From Strigamia acuminata (taxonomy: Eukaryota > Arthropoda > Chilopoda > Geophilomorpha > Linotaeniidae): a stretch of DNA of 64,000 bases. Below the pieces are notes generated by a model. It did no database searches. It saw nothing but the letters and a program-made list of their open reading frames with translations, and had not been told where the DNA came from. This document shows positions 62,911-64,000 of this stretch, piece after piece (the stretch's first letter is position 1; each line of letters starts with the position of its first letter). A program made the translations under genes and the position numbers. The stretch covers positions 806,001-870,000 of the forward strand of contig OX442315.1 of NCBI GenBank assembly GCA_949358305.1, written 5' to 3'.

Positions 62911-63380
62911 AACGTGCCGCGCTATGCCACACAATGTGCCGCCGCGATAGGCCATCGAACCCGAATGTGTGTGATGCGAAACGCGCGAGTACGCGCGCGG
63001 AGAACGCGCGGCAATGCTAGTGCCTCGATAATTGATCTTTTCTCTTTGTTTGCAATATTTTTTTGGCCTTTTTTGTTGATTTTTCGGTTTGAAATTGTTT
63101 TTTTCCGGTGTAATTTAAGTGGTGGAAGGTTGTTGGGGTGTGTTGAGGGTAATTTTGGCGGTTTTTGGGTCGGGATTAGTGTTTTCTGCGATTTTTGATC
63201 GGTATTTGGGGTTTGATGCAGCGGATAGCGCATGCGAATCGCCGTCGACCGTAGCATTAGCAATTGCAACGTGCCGCGCTATGCCACACAATGTGCCGCC
63301 GCGATAGGCCATCGAATCCGAATGTGTGTGATGCGAAACGCGAGTACGCGCGCGGAGAACGCGCGGCAATGCTAGCAACA
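62911..63380. repeat. direct repeat flanking D, period 357 bp
   Basis: About 105 bp starting AACGTGCCGCGCTATGCC (62911) recur at 63268 with few changes, ending CGCGGCAATGCTAG. D is inserted inside the first copy (AACG target). The stretch between the copies is T-rich and noncoding. Confidence 0.85.
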
Positions 63381-63905
63381 GGAGCGCAACTGCCCAAGAA
63401 ATTGCTCAACAATAAAAGGCACGTGGAAGCTTGTGCCTGAAACAATAGGCACTTCAAATAAAGTTATTGTTAAAAAACGGGCTTGAAAACCAACAATTAC
63501 ACAATAATTAAGGGGCAAGAAATGAACTTTGCTGCAATGCAAAGTTCTCAAAATACAGAGAAATGAAAGTTACACTTGTATAAAGAATTGACAATGTTTG
63601 AAACCAATAAAAACTACAAAAACACACTTGTAAAAAACCCAAAACAACCCCCAGAATGAATTATTTGACTCAAATTAACCCTAAAACGGTCTTGGAGGTC
63701 GTGCAGACGACAGAGTCGGATCGGAAGGTTGCTAAAACCTGACGCCAAAACTAGCAATGGGACAGCTAGTTAGAAAACAGCTTTTTCATCAATCATGAAC
63801 GCTGAAAACCTCACCCAGGGGTAGAAAATGATGGAGAGAACGTTTTCGCCATCTAAAACGGTCTAAAACGGGTCTAAAATGCCTAAACCGGCGCCTGGAA
63901 CGTGG
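63381..63905. other. unassigned flanking DNA
   Basis: No ORF, RNA gene or repeat that I recognise. Confidence 0.4.
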
Positions 63906-64000
63906 CGCAGTTGTTGGGTCAAATATTGTCAAAAATCAGTGGAAATTTGTCAAATACTGGCAAAAATCTGCTGAAATTTGTCAAAAATTGCCAAATTTTG
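63906..64000. repeat. GTCAAAA-type module at right window edge
   Basis: Phrases GTGGAAATTTGTCAAA and GTCAAAAATTGCCAAA match the modules inside the foldback-like units at 8.4-12.3 kb; the repeat continues beyond the window. Confidence 0.7.

Overview
The window is animal nuclear DNA made almost entirely of LTR retrotransposons and satellite-type repeats; I see no host gene, rRNA or tRNA gene. The copia-type primer binding sites match the 3' end of metazoan initiator Met tRNA (TGGTAGCAGAGGATGG) rather than the plant form, which points to an animal, probably an invertebrate. I cannot name the species.

Layout. (1) 1-7181, minus strand: Ty1/copia element A, cut by the left window edge, shares one LTR (4942-5487) with an internally deleted second copy, A2 (5488-7181). 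(2) 7182-15077: GC-rich satellite (53-bp palindromic unit, 377-bp higher-order spacing) alternating with foldback-like units bounded by an inverted GC-rich motif. (3) 15302-22203, plus strand: complete copia element B (492-bp LTRs, TSD TTTAC), apparently inserted near the end of a short LTR of an unidentified element (15078-15301 plus 22204-22242). (4) 22560-23360: palindrome-rich DNA and a 56-bp satellite. (5) 23481-62910: a nested stack. The outer element is Ty3/gypsy-like D (1757-bp LTRs, TSD AACG). Two elements landed six bases apart inside the D primer binding site: gypsy-like C (25247-38302, TSD AGGT) and copia E (38313-52058, TSD CTACC). Copia F (44154-50935, TSD TGTTG) is inserted in the E leader. 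(6) 62911-64000: flanking DNA with a 357-bp-period direct repeat, ending in the same GTCAAAA-type module seen at 8.4-12.3 kb.

How the genes work. Each copia element encodes one long Gag-protease-integrase-RT-RNase H polyprotein. C and D encode Gag, then Pol (protease-RT-RNase H-integrase) in the -1 frame. In both, an A AAA AAC slippery heptamer lies directly before the Gag stop and a hairpin follows it. Both also carry a third ORF downstream of integrase; the C version has a cysteine cluster and no envelope features, and both start just after a splice-acceptor-like sequence. LTR pairs are nearly identical and B, C, E and F have intact ORFs, so the insertions are recent. D has one nonsense codon in integrase.

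The least expected signals are a covarying RNA hairpin of about 85 nt in the leaders of all four copia families, the paired insertions into one primer binding site, the shared third ORF of C and D, and small ORFs inside their unusually long LTRs.
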